Of a stretch of DNA of 64,000 nucleotides, positions 34,636 to 43,909 are shown one piece after another (position 1 is the first letter of the stretch; each line of letters starts with the position of its first letter). The notes beneath the pieces were generated by a model. That model made no database searches. It saw only the letters and a program-made list of their open reading frames with translations, and was not told the origin of the DNA. The DNA is taken from positions 1,674,001-1,738,000 of the forward strand of contig NZ_VSWH01000001.1 in NCBI RefSeq assembly GCF_009602705.1. Reading direction: 5' to 3'. This stretch comes from Chryseobacterium vaccae. Lineage in GTDB: Bacteria; Bacteroidota; Bacteroidia; Flavobacteriales; Weeksellaceae. Both the position numbers and the translations under genes were made by a program.

Positions 34636-35247
34636 ATGTATAAAGTTTTTGTGAACGAAAAAAAATTATTAGTGTCTAAGCATCCTGAGAATCTTGAAAA
34701 AGAGCTCAAGTATGAAAGTTTCACAACTTTAGAGATCGCATTGGATCTTTTGGAGAACACTTCAGTGCATGAACTTAATGTATTCGGTGAGAATATAGAA
34801 GAGATCTGGAAAGAGTTTCAAGGGCTTTTCAAAATTATAGAAGCAGCCGGCGGCCTTGTCAACAATCCGCAGGGAGATATTCTTTTCATCAAAAGATTAG
34901 GGAAATGGGATCTTCCGAAAGGTAAAATGGAAAAAGGGGAATCCCGCGAAGAATCTGCTGTAAGAGAAATTGAAGAAGAAACCGGGCTCAGAGAGGTGGA
35001 ACTGATTAGATTCCTCAACACCACTTATCATATTTATATTGAAAGAAATGGTGAAAAAATCCTGAAATGTACCCATTGGTTTGAAATGTTTTTCAATGGA
35101 GAAGATACATCAAAACCTCAGATAGAAGAAGGAATTACAGAAGTAGCCTGGAAAAATACGTCACAAATTGAAAACGAAGTTTTTCCAAGCACTTTTAAAA
35201 ATATTAAGCTGATCGTTAAAGAATTCTGGGATTCTCAACATCAATAA
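34636..35247 (+). CDS. NUDIX hydrolase
   Basis: A 203-residue protein with an N-terminal region of about 70 residues and a NUDIX domain. The NUDIX box is complete at residues 96-118 (GKMEKGES...REIEEETG), with the metal-binding REIEEE core. The substrate, a nucleoside diphosphate derivative, cannot be predicted. The N-terminal part (FVNEKKLLVSKHPENLEKEL) has no recognised motif. Repeat DNA begins immediately after its stop codon. Confidence 0.92.
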   Translation: MYKVFVNEKKLLVSKHPENLEKELKYESFTTLEIALDLLENTSVHELNVFGENIEEIWKEFQGLFKIIEAAGGLVNNPQGDILFIKRLGKWDLPKGKMEKGESREESAVREIEEETGLREVELIRFLNTTYHIYIERNGEKILKCTHWFEMFFNGEDTSKPQIEEGITEVAWKNTSQIENEVFPSTFKNIKLIVKEFWDSQHQ

Positions 35248-35440
35248 CCTGAATTGGAAAGGAAGTTAATTAAAAGGCTGGAAGCTGGAAGAACGAAGTT
35301 GGAAGCTACTTTCAGTGATAGCTACTTAAGTCCGTTATTGAATCAAATTACTCTCAAGAAAGATCCACATTTATGAGTGATTCCCTTCAAAACTTCCCTT
35401 TTCCAGCTCCCGGCTTCAAACCATTCTTATCCTGAATTGG
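35248..35440. repeat. Dispersed repeat, family A, with 10-base direct repeats at both ends
   Basis: The whole gap between the NUDIX and murF stop codons is one element. CCTGAATTGG occurs at 35248-35257 and again at 35431-35440. Inside, AAAAGGCTGGAAGCTGGAAG (35272-35291) faces a partly complementary segment CCTTTTCCAGCTCCCGGCTT near 35398-35417, so the ends can fold back. The first 20-mer recurs with one change in reverse orientation at 47085-47104. No open reading frame is evident. Confidence 0.7.
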
Positions 35441-35442
35441 TA

Positions 35443-36714
35443 TTAAATAAATTCTATAGATTTTTCCAGCGCAATTCCTCTGGATCCTTTTAACAGGATA
35501 TTTTCAGAGTGTATTTTGTACTCTTTAAGGTATTCTATTAATTCGGCAGTATTTTCGAAAGATACTCCTGAAAAATTAGTGGCCTTAAAGTTTTTTCCAA
35601 CCGTAATAATTTCATCAAACCCTAACGTATGAGCGAGTTCCAGGATATTCTGGTGTTCTTTTATACTTTCATCGCCCAGTTCAAGCATATCTCCTATAAT
35701 AATTGTTTTACGGCCTTCAAAAGAGATAAAGTTATTCAGGGAAGCGGTCATTGAGCTGGGATTGGCATTGTAAGTATCCAGGACCAAAGTTTTCCCCTCT
35801 TTTTTTACAACCTGAGAACGCATATTTGTTGGGGTATAACTTTCAACAGCATGCTTTATATTTTCAAAACTGATTCCGAAATGCAATCCGAGACTTGCAG
35901 CCGCGCAAAGATTGGTAAAATTATATTCCCCGGTAAGCTTTGACACCGCTTTCATGCCTTGGTAGCCTAGTCCAACAAAATGTTCTTCTGAGATTAGATC
36001 AAACTTATACTCTGAATTTTCACTGCCAAAAGTGATTTTAGACGGATAGTTCTCTGTTTTCTCTTTCTGAATCGGGTCGTTTTCATTAACAACAATAGTC
36101 TGATCGTTGTTTTTCAGATAATCATAGAGTTCAGATTTCCCTTTAATTACGCCTTCAAATCCTCCGAATCCTTCTAAATGAGCTTTCCCGAAGTTGGTAA
36201 TATATCCAAAATTAGGTTGTGAAATGGTACACAGAAGTTCTATTTCTTTTTGATGGTTAGCTCCCATTTCAATCACAGCCATCTCATGTTCCGGCTTAAT
36301 GGAAAGAATGGTAAGCGGAACTCCAATATGGTTATTCAGGTTTCCAAAAGTATACTGAACATTGAATTTTTCTGAAAGCACCGCATGAATAATCTCTTTA
36401 GTCGTTGTTTTTCCGTTGCTTCCTGTAAGTCCTATAATAGGTATCTGAAGCTGGTTTCTGTGATGAATAGCCAGTTCCTGTAAAAATTCCAAAGTAGATG
36501 GAACATAGAATATATTCCGACTTTTATTTTCAAATTCAGCCTGTTCAACAATCACTGCCAGTGCTCCATCATCTATAGCTTTCTCTGCTAATGTTGCCGC
36601 ATTGAAATTTTCACCGGAGAAGGCAAAGAAAACATCATTCTTTCCTATTTTTCTGCTGTCGATTGTCACTTTATCTGCCTGTAACAGTAAAGGATAAAAC
36701 TGTGCTGTATTCAT
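35443..36714 (-). CDS. murF: UDP-N-acetylmuramoyl-tripeptide:D-alanyl-D-alanine ligase
   Basis: MurF adds D-Ala-D-Ala to the UDP-MurNAc-tripeptide, the last cytoplasmic step of the peptidoglycan precursor stem. The Mur ligase P-loop GLTGSNGKTTTKE is at residues 95-107, followed by NNHIGVPLTI and EMGANHQKEIE, then the ADP-binding YNANPSSM. It has 423 residues, normal for the family. It stands alone, away from the usual dcw cluster. A -7 box ends four bases before the ATG, implying a leaderless transcript. Confidence 0.96.
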   Translation of the reverse strand: MNTAQFYPLLLQADKVTIDSRKIGKNDVFFAFSGENFNAATLAEKAIDDGALAVIVEQAEFENKSRNIFYVPSTLEFLQELAIHHRNQLQIPIIGLTGSNGKTTTKEIIHAVLSEKFNVQYTFGNLNNHIGVPLTILSIKPEHEMAVIEMGANHQKEIELLCTISQPNFGYITNFGKAHLEGFGGFEGVIKGKSELYDYLKNNDQTIVVNENDPIQKEKTENYPSKITFGSENSEYKFDLISEEHFVGLGYQGMKAVSKLTGEYNFTNLCAAASLGLHFGISFENIKHAVESYTPTNMRSQVVKKEGKTLVLDTYNANPSSMTASLNNFISFEGRKTIIIGDMLELGDESIKEHQNILELAHTLGFDEIITVGKNFKATNFSGVSFENTAELIEYLKEYKIHSENILLKGSRGIALEKSIEFI

Positions 36715-36718
36715 AGTT

Positions 36719-36726
36719 CAAAAATA
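36719..36726 (-). promoter_or_regulatory. -7 box of murF, abutting the start codon
   Basis: Minus-strand TATTTTTG, then AACT, then ATG. Confidence 0.6.
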
Positions 36727-36728
36727 AA

Positions 36729-36758
36729 AAACCTTCCGAAAATCCGGAAGGTTTTTTG
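36729..36758 (-). terminator. Terminator of gldJ
   Basis: AAAACCTTCCG and CGGAAGGTTTT form perfect 11-bp arms with a 6-base loop. On the minus strand a T-run follows, partly shared with the murF promoter. It separates gldJ from murF. Confidence 0.88.
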
Positions 36759-36778
36759 TAAGTATTTTTTGATAAATA

Positions 36779-38380
36779 TTATCTTCTAGTTCTACCTTTG
36801 TCATTAGCTCTGGCATCCTGTGCAACACGGAAACCAACCCATCCAAAAGCTCTCCCTTGATTCTTATATCTTCTCTGTCCCGGATCTAACCAGTATGCAG
36901 TATCCATCCAAGAACCTCCTTTTACTACTCTAACCTCGTTAGAGATTGCAGAAGTTCTGTCTTTAGCATCTTTCTGCATTTTCACTTTTCCGCTGGCATC
37001 TACAACAAATCTTGTTTTAGGAGAGTTGTACATATCAAATGAAGAAGCGGAGTCTGAAGCTCTGTAATATTCAAGAGAAGACTGTCTGTCTCCATCTCTG
37101 AAGTTTCTGTAGTCTGCGATAGTTTCTCTTTCAAACTGTCCAGGAAGTCCTTTATATACTAATCTTCCGTCAGCTAATGTATCATACTTGATTGTTCCTT
37201 CATCAATCATTTTGTAAGTTCCGTCACCGTTTCTTACGATTGCCTGAGGCATATTTCCTCTGTAGTAGTTGAAGTCACTGAAATCTTCATCAATGATAGG
37301 TCTGTAAACATCGGCAGTCCATTCAGAAACGTTACCGTACATTCCGTAGATTCCTAAATCATTGGAAGGATATTGTCTAACGTCTGAAGTTTGTGCAGAT
37401 CCGTCATTTTTCCATCCCGGAAGACCTGAATAGTCACCTTTACCCATTTTGAAGTTTTCAAGGAACATTCCTCTGTCTCTTCCTTTGGATCCTCTTAATC
37501 TTTCAATTTGAGGTTTTTTACCTACGTATTGGTTGTATTCTCTGTTTTTAGCCATTCCCAATGCTGCGTATTCCCATTCAACTTCTGTAGGAAGTCTGAA
37601 TTTCTGAACCATAGAAGCGTTTGGAGCTCTGTTGGCAGCAAGAAGTCTTTGGTTGGTAGTTTTCATACCGCTTTTCTGCTGCATTCTTTTCTCGTTGATG
37701 TACCCTTGCATTTCAGGATCATTCGATTTGAATTTATCCATATTGAAAGCAGTTCCACCCTGATTATTAGATTCGTTGATATACAAATCTTTTGCAATAA
37801 TACCAGCCTGCATCAAAGCTTTTTCATTTGCTCTGTCTGAAAGCCATTCACAATATCTGTTCGCCTGAGTCCAGGAAACTCCTACTACAGGGTAGTAATC
37901 GAATTCCGGGGAACGCAGATAAGTTTCATTATAATCGTTTCTAGCTAGTTTGTTGTCCCATAATAAGGTATCCGGCAAAGCACCGTTATAGATTTCCTTA
38001 AAGCTAGGATCGCTCGGTGGGAATACATACTTCAACCATGTAAGGTATTCGCGGTATTCGTAGTTAGTAATCTCAGTTTCTCCGATAAAGAACGAACTTA
38101 CCTGCATTCTGCGCGGTGTATTGTTCCAATCGTGCATAACATCATCTTTCACTAATCCCATTGTAAAAGTTCCACCTTCTACATATACCATTCCCGGCCA
38201 ACCTTTCTGCTTTTGTTGCTTTCCTGCAAAAAACCAACCCTGTTTTTCGTTTGGTTTCCAACCTGTCTTGCTGACAAATTTTTTGGTGCCGCCTCCTTTG
38301 CTGGTTCCTGACCCGCCACAGCTGGTTAATGCAAGTGTAGAACTTAATGCTATTAATGAAAACAACTTTAGTTTTTTCAT
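36779..38380 (-). CDS. gldJ: Gliding motility / type IX secretion lipoprotein GldJ
   Basis: GldJ is an outer-membrane lipoprotein needed for T9SS function and, in gliding species, motility. The product is 533 residues with lipobox LALTSCGG (Cys21). I reject an in-frame extension to 38470 because it precedes the signal peptide. The body is a formylglycine-generating-enzyme-like (SUMF1) domain: VYVEGGTFTMG at about residue 65, FFIGETEITNYEYREYL, WTQANRYCEWLSDRANE, FRLPTEVEWEYAA and VVKGGSWMDT...GFRVAQD. The neighbouring divergent porU-porV matches the gldJ/porU/porV synteny of Flavobacterium johnsoniae. Confidence 0.94.
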   Translation of the reverse strand: MKKLKLFSLIALSSTLALTSCGGSGTSKGGGTKKFVSKTGWKPNEKQGWFFAGKQQKQKGWPGMVYVEGGTFTMGLVKDDVMHDWNNTPRRMQVSSFFIGETEITNYEYREYLTWLKYVFPPSDPSFKEIYNGALPDTLLWDNKLARNDYNETYLRSPEFDYYPVVGVSWTQANRYCEWLSDRANEKALMQAGIIAKDLYINESNNQGGTAFNMDKFKSNDPEMQGYINEKRMQQKSGMKTTNQRLLAANRAPNASMVQKFRLPTEVEWEYAALGMAKNREYNQYVGKKPQIERLRGSKGRDRGMFLENFKMGKGDYSGLPGWKNDGSAQTSDVRQYPSNDLGIYGMYGNVSEWTADVYRPIIDEDFSDFNYYRGNMPQAIVRNGDGTYKMIDEGTIKYDTLADGRLVYKGLPGQFERETIADYRNFRDGDRQSSLEYYRASDSASSFDMYNSPKTRFVVDASGKVKMQKDAKDRTSAISNEVRVVKGGSWMDTAYWLDPGQRRYKNQGRAFGWVGFRVAQDARANDKGRTRR

Positions 38381-38544
38381 AGTCGATATAAATATTTTCA
38401 AAGTACAAAGAAAAAATAAATTATTCAATAAATCAAGTAAACATTTGATTTTTTTGAAAAACGTTAACAAATTAATTTTATTGTATCACAATTTAATTCT
38501 AAAATTTTCATTTATTTTGTAATTCAGAAATTTCAATAATAAAC

Positions 38545-41500
38545 ATGAAACAAAAAATCACGCTTTTATTTCTATTCTCTTTTGCATCAGCACTTTGGGC
38601 CCAAAGGAAAGCCATAGAATGGGATGGTTCCAAAATTCAGGACTTTGGCGAAGCAAAATTAAATCTTCCAAATTTTAAAAATGAAGGTTTTTCGTTTGGC
38701 CAAAATAACATTTTTATCATAACTAAACAAAAGATAGGAGAAAAGCAGCTTAAAGTTTCAGATCTCGCCTGGGAAAATGTTTCCAACAGAGAATTATATG
38801 AACTGGATAAAGGCAGCCTTCCCAATTATGACATCGCTAATGTAACCTATTATAATCTGGAAGGAGAAAGATATGCCAACATCAGCGTTGCTTTATTTAA
38901 AAATATAAAAGGGCGTGTTCAAAGACTTTCTTCCTTCAACATTACAGAGACATCGGTTTCCAATGATATGAGATCCGGAATGGCCAATAAAGTAGGAACA
39001 AGTGATAACCCTCTTGCCAACGGAGGATTTTATAAAATTAAAGTAGACCGTTCCGGAGTATTCAAAATCACGGCACAGTTTTTAAGAGACAACGGAATCA
39101 GCCCGTCTTCAGTTAATCCGAAAAATTTCAGAATCTATGGAAACGGAGGTATTATGCTTCCTGAGTTTAACAGAGATACAAAATACAGTGCTCTTCAGGA
39201 AAACGCCATCCAGGTTGTAGGGGAAGAAGATAATGTATGGAATGAGGGCGATTATGCTCTTTTCTATGCACAAGGCCCTAATGGATATAACCTTTACGAT
39301 ACGTCCAACGGAAATGGTTTTAAAAGAACAGAAACCCGTACGGACAGAAGCAATAACCTAAAAAATATATACGAGGACTTCTCTTATTATTATATTAACT
39401 TCGACAAAGGGCCAGGAAAAAGGGTGCAGACCATTGATGCCAATTTACCTGCCACACCATTAATTACGAGATATGATAATTACCAGGTAGTTAATAATGA
39501 TCAAAAAAATCTTTTGAAGGTAGGAAGAATCTGGACAGAAGATACACCGTTCATTACTGAGAAGGTGATCACTTTTCCTATCAATTCCCCTATTCAGGCT
39601 TCTGACGCCATCAGATTCAAAACACAGGTGATTGGGCACAGGGCACAGAAAAACAGTGTTGAGTTTAAGATCAACAACACCAATCCTTCTCTTCAGGCGG
39701 TTCCAAGTAATACCCCCAATTTTAACTATGATTATTATCCGCTGCAATACCAGGATGTATTAACCAACCTGAGCGGAAATCAGATTACATTCAGCTACAA
39801 CCCCAATATCACAATAAACCCAAACGGAGCATTCTATTTTGATTATGTGGAAGTACAGTATAAAGAAAATCTTTCCTTCAATGGTACCCAGATGAATTTC
39901 AGAGACTTTTCTATTGTAAGCGGATCTAACACCAGTTATGGATTCGGAATCAATAATGCAGCTGCTTTAGAGCAGGTATGGGATGTTACTGATATTACCA
40001 ATGCCAACAGGAGAGTAAACAAAGCAGGCGCAGGAAGTTTTAATTTTGGCTATCTGGCTTCAGATCCTAATTTCAACAATGAGTTTGTGGCCTTCCGTGC
40101 AGATGCCGCTTTTTCACCTCAGTTTGTAGAAAGAATTGCCAACCAAAATCTTTCTGCTCTACAAAATGTGGACTATCTGATCCTTACTGTTCCTGAAATG
40201 ATGGGACAGGCACAGAGATTGGCCAACTATCACCAGACCAAAAACAATTACAAAGTAGAAATTGTAGACATTAATAAAATATATAATGAGTTCGGAAGCG
40301 GAAGCAGGGACCTTACGGCGGTAAGAGATTTTGTAACAAAATTAAATACTCCGGCAGGAAGCCTTAAATATGCATTTATATTAGGTGATGCTTCATTTGA
40401 TTATAAAAACAGAATCTCCAACAATTCCAATGTTGTTTCCAGCTACCAGAGTGAACATTCTTCTGATTTTGTAGGATCTTTCGTAACGGATGATTATATT
40501 GTAATGACCCAGCCGCAAACCTCGTCAAGTATTGATGGCAACTTACCTGATCTCCCTATTGGAAGAATTCCTGCAGCTAATGCCAGCGAAGCCGGAGATA
40601 TGATGAATAAAACGCTTGCTTATTATAATTCACTTCCGGGGCAATCCAGCCCATTTGGAGAATGGCGTATGAAGCTTGACTTTGTTGTGGATGATGATAA
40701 AGATAACGGAAGTCCGTTCCATAACGTAATGAACTCCTCATTGGTTGATATCTTTGAACAGCCGGGGCAAGTGGATCTTAAAGAATATAACGTAAGAAAA
40801 TTGTATATGGACGCCTTCCCTGCTCAAAGTACAGCAGGCGGACAAAGATATCCACAGGTAACTCAAGCGATCTCCAATGATATAGGAAACAGTATGTATA
40901 TCTTCTATTTTGGACATGGAGGGATTAACGGATGGGCACAGGAAAGAGTTCTTACCTCTACAGAGATTCAGAATTCCAACAATTTCTCTACTGTTTACAG
41001 CAGATTCCCGTTTGTATCTACCATTACCTGCGAATTTACCTTATGGGATGAGCCCGGAACATCTTCAGCAGGAGAACAGTTTATCAAGCTGAAACAAGGA
41101 GGTCCGGCTGCCATGATTACTTCCAGCCGAGCCATTGGAGTAGATTACGGACGCAGCTTTACCGATTTTTATACTAAAAACATCTTTAAACTTACCAATG
41201 ATGATTTTGAAACGTTAGGATATGCTCATTTAACGGCAAAAAAACAAAAAACAGCAGGTATTGACCACCTGAAAGTTAACTTCCTTGGAGACCCGGCAAT
41301 GAAGTTAAGCAGACCACAAAGACTGCTTGTAATTGACAATATTGAAACTCCGGTTCCGGGACTGATCAGAGGTCTGGACTTTGTGAAAGTAAAAGGCCAC
41401 ATTAATAATCCTAACGGAACTTTAAACAGTACTTTCAACGGAAGGGTTTCTATTAATATTTTTGATAAAAGACTCAATAAAAAGACCCTGAACAATGACG

Positions 41501-42447
41501 GAGGACTTACTCCTATATTGGATTACACGGAAGAAGGAAGTGCTATCGTTAAAGCTTCAGGAACGGCTGTAAACGGAGTATTTACCGTAGAATTCTATGT
41601 TCCAAAAGACATTAATTATGCTGTTGGACAGGGAAGAATTCTAGGATATGCAGATAATAAAGTATCCGATGTATTCAATAACCAGGCTGTACAGGTAGGA
41701 GACATCAACCCGAACGGGATTAATGATAATGAACCTCCAAAAGTAAGATTGTATATGAATAACACCAACTTTGCAGACGGAGGAATCACCAATCAGAATC
41801 CAATGCTGCTGGCATGTGTTACCGATGATACAGGAATTAATTCCACAGGATCAGGGATTGGTCATGACATTACCGTATACCTAGATGGCCAGATCATCAA
41901 TACGGTTGTTCTGAATGATTTCTTCGCTCCGGGAGAAGGCAACGGATGCGTAAATCCAAGCCTGGCCGATTATCAGAAAGGAAATGTAACCTATCCTTTC
42001 AGAAATCTTGCTATCGGGCAACACCAATTAACATTTAAAGTTTGGGACATAAACAATAATTCGACAACTGCTACGTTAAACTTTGAGGTTAAGGATGAAT
42101 CCGATCAGCACCTGATCATTAACCGACCGCTGAACTGGCCGAATCCTTTCACCAATAAAACGTATATTCAGTTTGAACACAATTGTGACGATATTCTGGA
42201 TGTTAATGTTCAAATCTATACCATTACCGGAAAATTAGTAAGAACATTATCTCAGCCGGTAGTCGCAGAACCTTTCCTACAGGGCTTTAGAACGCCTCGT
42301 CAGGCAATAGAATGGGACGGAAGAGACGATTTTGGGGCAACTGTTGCAAAAGGTACGTATATTTTTAAGATATTTGCAAAAAGTCAAAATCAAGAAAAAT
42401 GCAAAGGAAGTGCCACAGCTGTAGAAAAAATGGTACTTTTGAAATAA
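38545..42447 (+). CDS. porU: Type IX secretion system sortase PorU
   Basis: PorU is the surface C25-family cysteine protease that removes type IX sorting tails and attaches cargo. At 1300 residues it has a signal peptide (ending near LWAQR), a long N-terminal beta region, the gingipain-like peptidase with His791 (YFGHGGINGW) and Cys829 (TITCEFTLWDEPG), and C-terminal Ig-like domains ending with a gliding-type FlgD-like segment (VQIYTITGKLVRTL, AIEWDGRDDFG, GTYIFKIF). It is followed by porV after 60 bases in the same direction. Its cargo includes the protein at 17039-18514. Confidence 0.96.
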   Translation: MKQKITLLFLFSFASALWAQRKAIEWDGSKIQDFGEAKLNLPNFKNEGFSFGQNNIFIITKQKIGEKQLKVSDLAWENVSNRELYELDKGSLPNYDIANVTYYNLEGERYANISVALFKNIKGRVQRLSSFNITETSVSNDMRSGMANKVGTSDNPLANGGFYKIKVDRSGVFKITAQFLRDNGISPSSVNPKNFRIYGNGGIMLPEFNRDTKYSALQENAIQVVGEEDNVWNEGDYALFYAQGPNGYNLYDTSNGNGFKRTETRTDRSNNLKNIYEDFSYYYINFDKGPGKRVQTIDANLPATPLITRYDNYQVVNNDQKNLLKVGRIWTEDTPFITEKVITFPINSPIQASDAIRFKTQVIGHRAQKNSVEFKINNTNPSLQAVPSNTPNFNYDYYPLQYQDVLTNLSGNQITFSYNPNITINPNGAFYFDYVEVQYKENLSFNGTQMNFRDFSIVSGSNTSYGFGINNAAALEQVWDVTDITNANRRVNKAGAGSFNFGYLASDPNFNNEFVAFRADAAFSPQFVERIANQNLSALQNVDYLILTVPEMMGQAQRLANYHQTKNNYKVEIVDINKIYNEFGSGSRDLTAVRDFVTKLNTPAGSLKYAFILGDASFDYKNRISNNSNVVSSYQSEHSSDFVGSFVTDDYIVMTQPQTSSSIDGNLPDLPIGRIPAANASEAGDMMNKTLAYYNSLPGQSSPFGEWRMKLDFVVDDDKDNGSPFHNVMNSSLVDIFEQPGQVDLKEYNVRKLYMDAFPAQSTAGGQRYPQVTQAISNDIGNSMYIFYFGHGGINGWAQERVLTSTEIQNSNNFSTVYSRFPFVSTITCEFTLWDEPGTSSAGEQFIKLKQGGPAAMITSSRAIGVDYGRSFTDFYTKNIFKLTNDDFETLGYAHLTAKKQKTAGIDHLKVNFLGDPAMKLSRPQRLLVIDNIETPVPGLIRGLDFVKVKGHINNPNGTLNSTFNGRVSINIFDKRLNKKTLNNDGGLTPILDYTEEGSAIVKASGTAVNGVFTVEFYVPKDINYAVGQGRILGYADNKVSDVFNNQAVQVGDINPNGINDNEPPKVRLYMNNTNFADGGITNQNPMLLACVTDDTGINSTGSGIGHDITVYLDGQIINTVVLNDFFAPGEGNGCVNPSLADYQKGNVTYPFRNLAIGQHQLTFKVWDINNNSTTATLNFEVKDESDQHLIINRPLNWPNPFTNKTYIQFEHNCDDILDVNVQIYTITGKLVRTLSQPVVAEPFLQGFRTPRQAIEWDGRDDFGATVAKGTYIFKIFAKSQNQEKCKGSATAVEKMVLLK

Positions 42448-42507
42448 TTTAGATAATACATAGATAACAATATTTATAAAAAACTGATAATATATAAAAG
42501 ACAACAT

Positions 42508-43671
42508 ATGAATTTAACTACAAAACTGCTTTTGGGATTTGGTTTGAGTGCTGGTTTTCTAGGCTATTCACAGGATTTAAGCAAGATAAACCCAGTGTTA
42601 ACCGGAGCTCCATTTCTAAGGATTTCACCGGATGCGAGAGCCGGTGGTATGGGGGATCAGGGGGTTGCTACCTCACCTGATGCTTTCTCACAATTCTGGA
42701 ATGCAGCAAAATATCCTTTTAGCAGAACAAGTTCTTCCGTAGGTCTTAACTATACACCTTATATGGGGAAGCTTACTAATGATGTATTTTTACTGTATGG
42801 TGCATTCCATAAATTCTTAGGACAGGAAGAAAGAGCTACCATCTCTGCCAGTATTTATTACTTTAATATGGGAGAAGTGGACCTTACTCAATTAGTAGGT
42901 ACAGAAGTAGCATCAATGGGTACTTCAAAACCCAACGAATTCTCTATTGACATAGCTTATGCCATGAAACTTTCTGATTCCTTCTCAGGAGCTGTTACTG
43001 GTAGATTTATCCGTTCAGACTTAGCCGGAGGTTTCAACACCGATACTACTCTTAAACCAGCTAACTCTTTTGCTGTGGATGTTTCCGGATATTATACCTC
43101 TCCGAAGTTCTCAAGTTTTGGAGGCTATGAAGGTAAAGTGAATGCTGGTTTCGCTATTCAGAATGTTGGTCCGAAGCTGGATTATACAGGAAATGAAGAG
43201 TCCAGATCTTATCTTCCTACTATGGCAAGATTAGGGGTTGGATATGATATGTACCTGGATGATATGAATAAAATTGGTTTAAGCGTAGAAGGTTCAAAAA
43301 TTCTAGTTCCGGGATCAGAATATGTAGGTATAGATCCTAATACAAGACAGCCAAGATATGAGATTCCTAACGTAGGTCCTATTGCAGGAATCACAAAATC
43401 ATTCAAAAATAAGAATAGCATCATGTACAGTGGGGCTTTGGAATATTCATATGACAATGCTTTTGCTGTAAGAACAGGTTATTTCCACGAAAGTGAAGAG
43501 CAGGGAGCAAGACAGTTCGCTACAGCCGGTATCGGATTAAAGTACCGTTCTTTCGGATTGGATATCTCTTACCTGATCAATATGTCAAAAATCAATACTG
43601 CTTTAGATAATACCCTTCGTTTCGGTCTTACCTGGAACATTGGAGAAGAAACATCTAATGTAGATTATTAA
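42508..43671 (+). CDS. porV: Type IX secretion outer membrane protein PorV
   Basis: A FadL-like 14-strand barrel that carries cargo proteins from the SprA translocon to PorU. The 387-residue product has a signal peptide (ending GYSQD) and the conserved start PFLRISPDARAGGMGDQGVATSPDAFSQFWNAAKYPF, then barrel strands, ending FGLTWNIGE. A strong terminator follows 16 bases later, so porU-porV is a two-gene unit. Confidence 0.95.
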   Translation: MNLTTKLLLGFGLSAGFLGYSQDLSKINPVLTGAPFLRISPDARAGGMGDQGVATSPDAFSQFWNAAKYPFSRTSSSVGLNYTPYMGKLTNDVFLLYGAFHKFLGQEERATISASIYYFNMGEVDLTQLVGTEVASMGTSKPNEFSIDIAYAMKLSDSFSGAVTGRFIRSDLAGGFNTDTTLKPANSFAVDVSGYYTSPKFSSFGGYEGKVNAGFAIQNVGPKLDYTGNEESRSYLPTMARLGVGYDMYLDDMNKIGLSVEGSKILVPGSEYVGIDPNTRQPRYEIPNVGPIAGITKSFKNKNSIMYSGALEYSYDNAFAVRTGYFHESEEQGARQFATAGIGLKYRSFGLDISYLINMSKINTALDNTLRFGLTWNIGEETSNVDY

Positions 43672-43687
43672 GATATTTTTTCCAGAT

Positions 43688-43723
43688 AAAAAAGCTGTCT
43701 CATTTTTGAAACAGCTTTTTTTA
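43688..43723 (+). terminator. Terminator of porU-porV
   Basis: AAAAAAGCTGT and ACAGCTTTTTT are perfect 11-bp arms around a 12-base loop; a T7 run follows. Confidence 0.92.
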
Positions 43724-43897
43724 TGCAGAAAAGTTAATAGTGAACAGTCAATTTGCTGAGCTGCTCATCTGTAAATCAGTCTCATTCACATCTCAAGGTG
43801 AAACAAAATTTACAATTGATAAAAATATAATAGCAGACGGTCTGAAATAAGTTCATAAAAGTCTTATTTTTATAAAGCTTTTTATCTTTCCAATAAT

Positions 43898-43905
43898 TAT
43901 TTTTG
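43898..43905 (+). promoter_or_regulatory. -7 box of the FUSC gene, abutting the start codon
   Basis: TATTTTTG, then TAGT, then ATG at 43910. Confidence 0.6.
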
Positions 43906-43909
43906 TAGT

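Noticed and set aside
36779..38470. Longer gldJ reading with 30 extra N-terminal residues
   Set aside because: The extension precedes a perfect lipoprotein signal peptide, which must be at the N-terminus.
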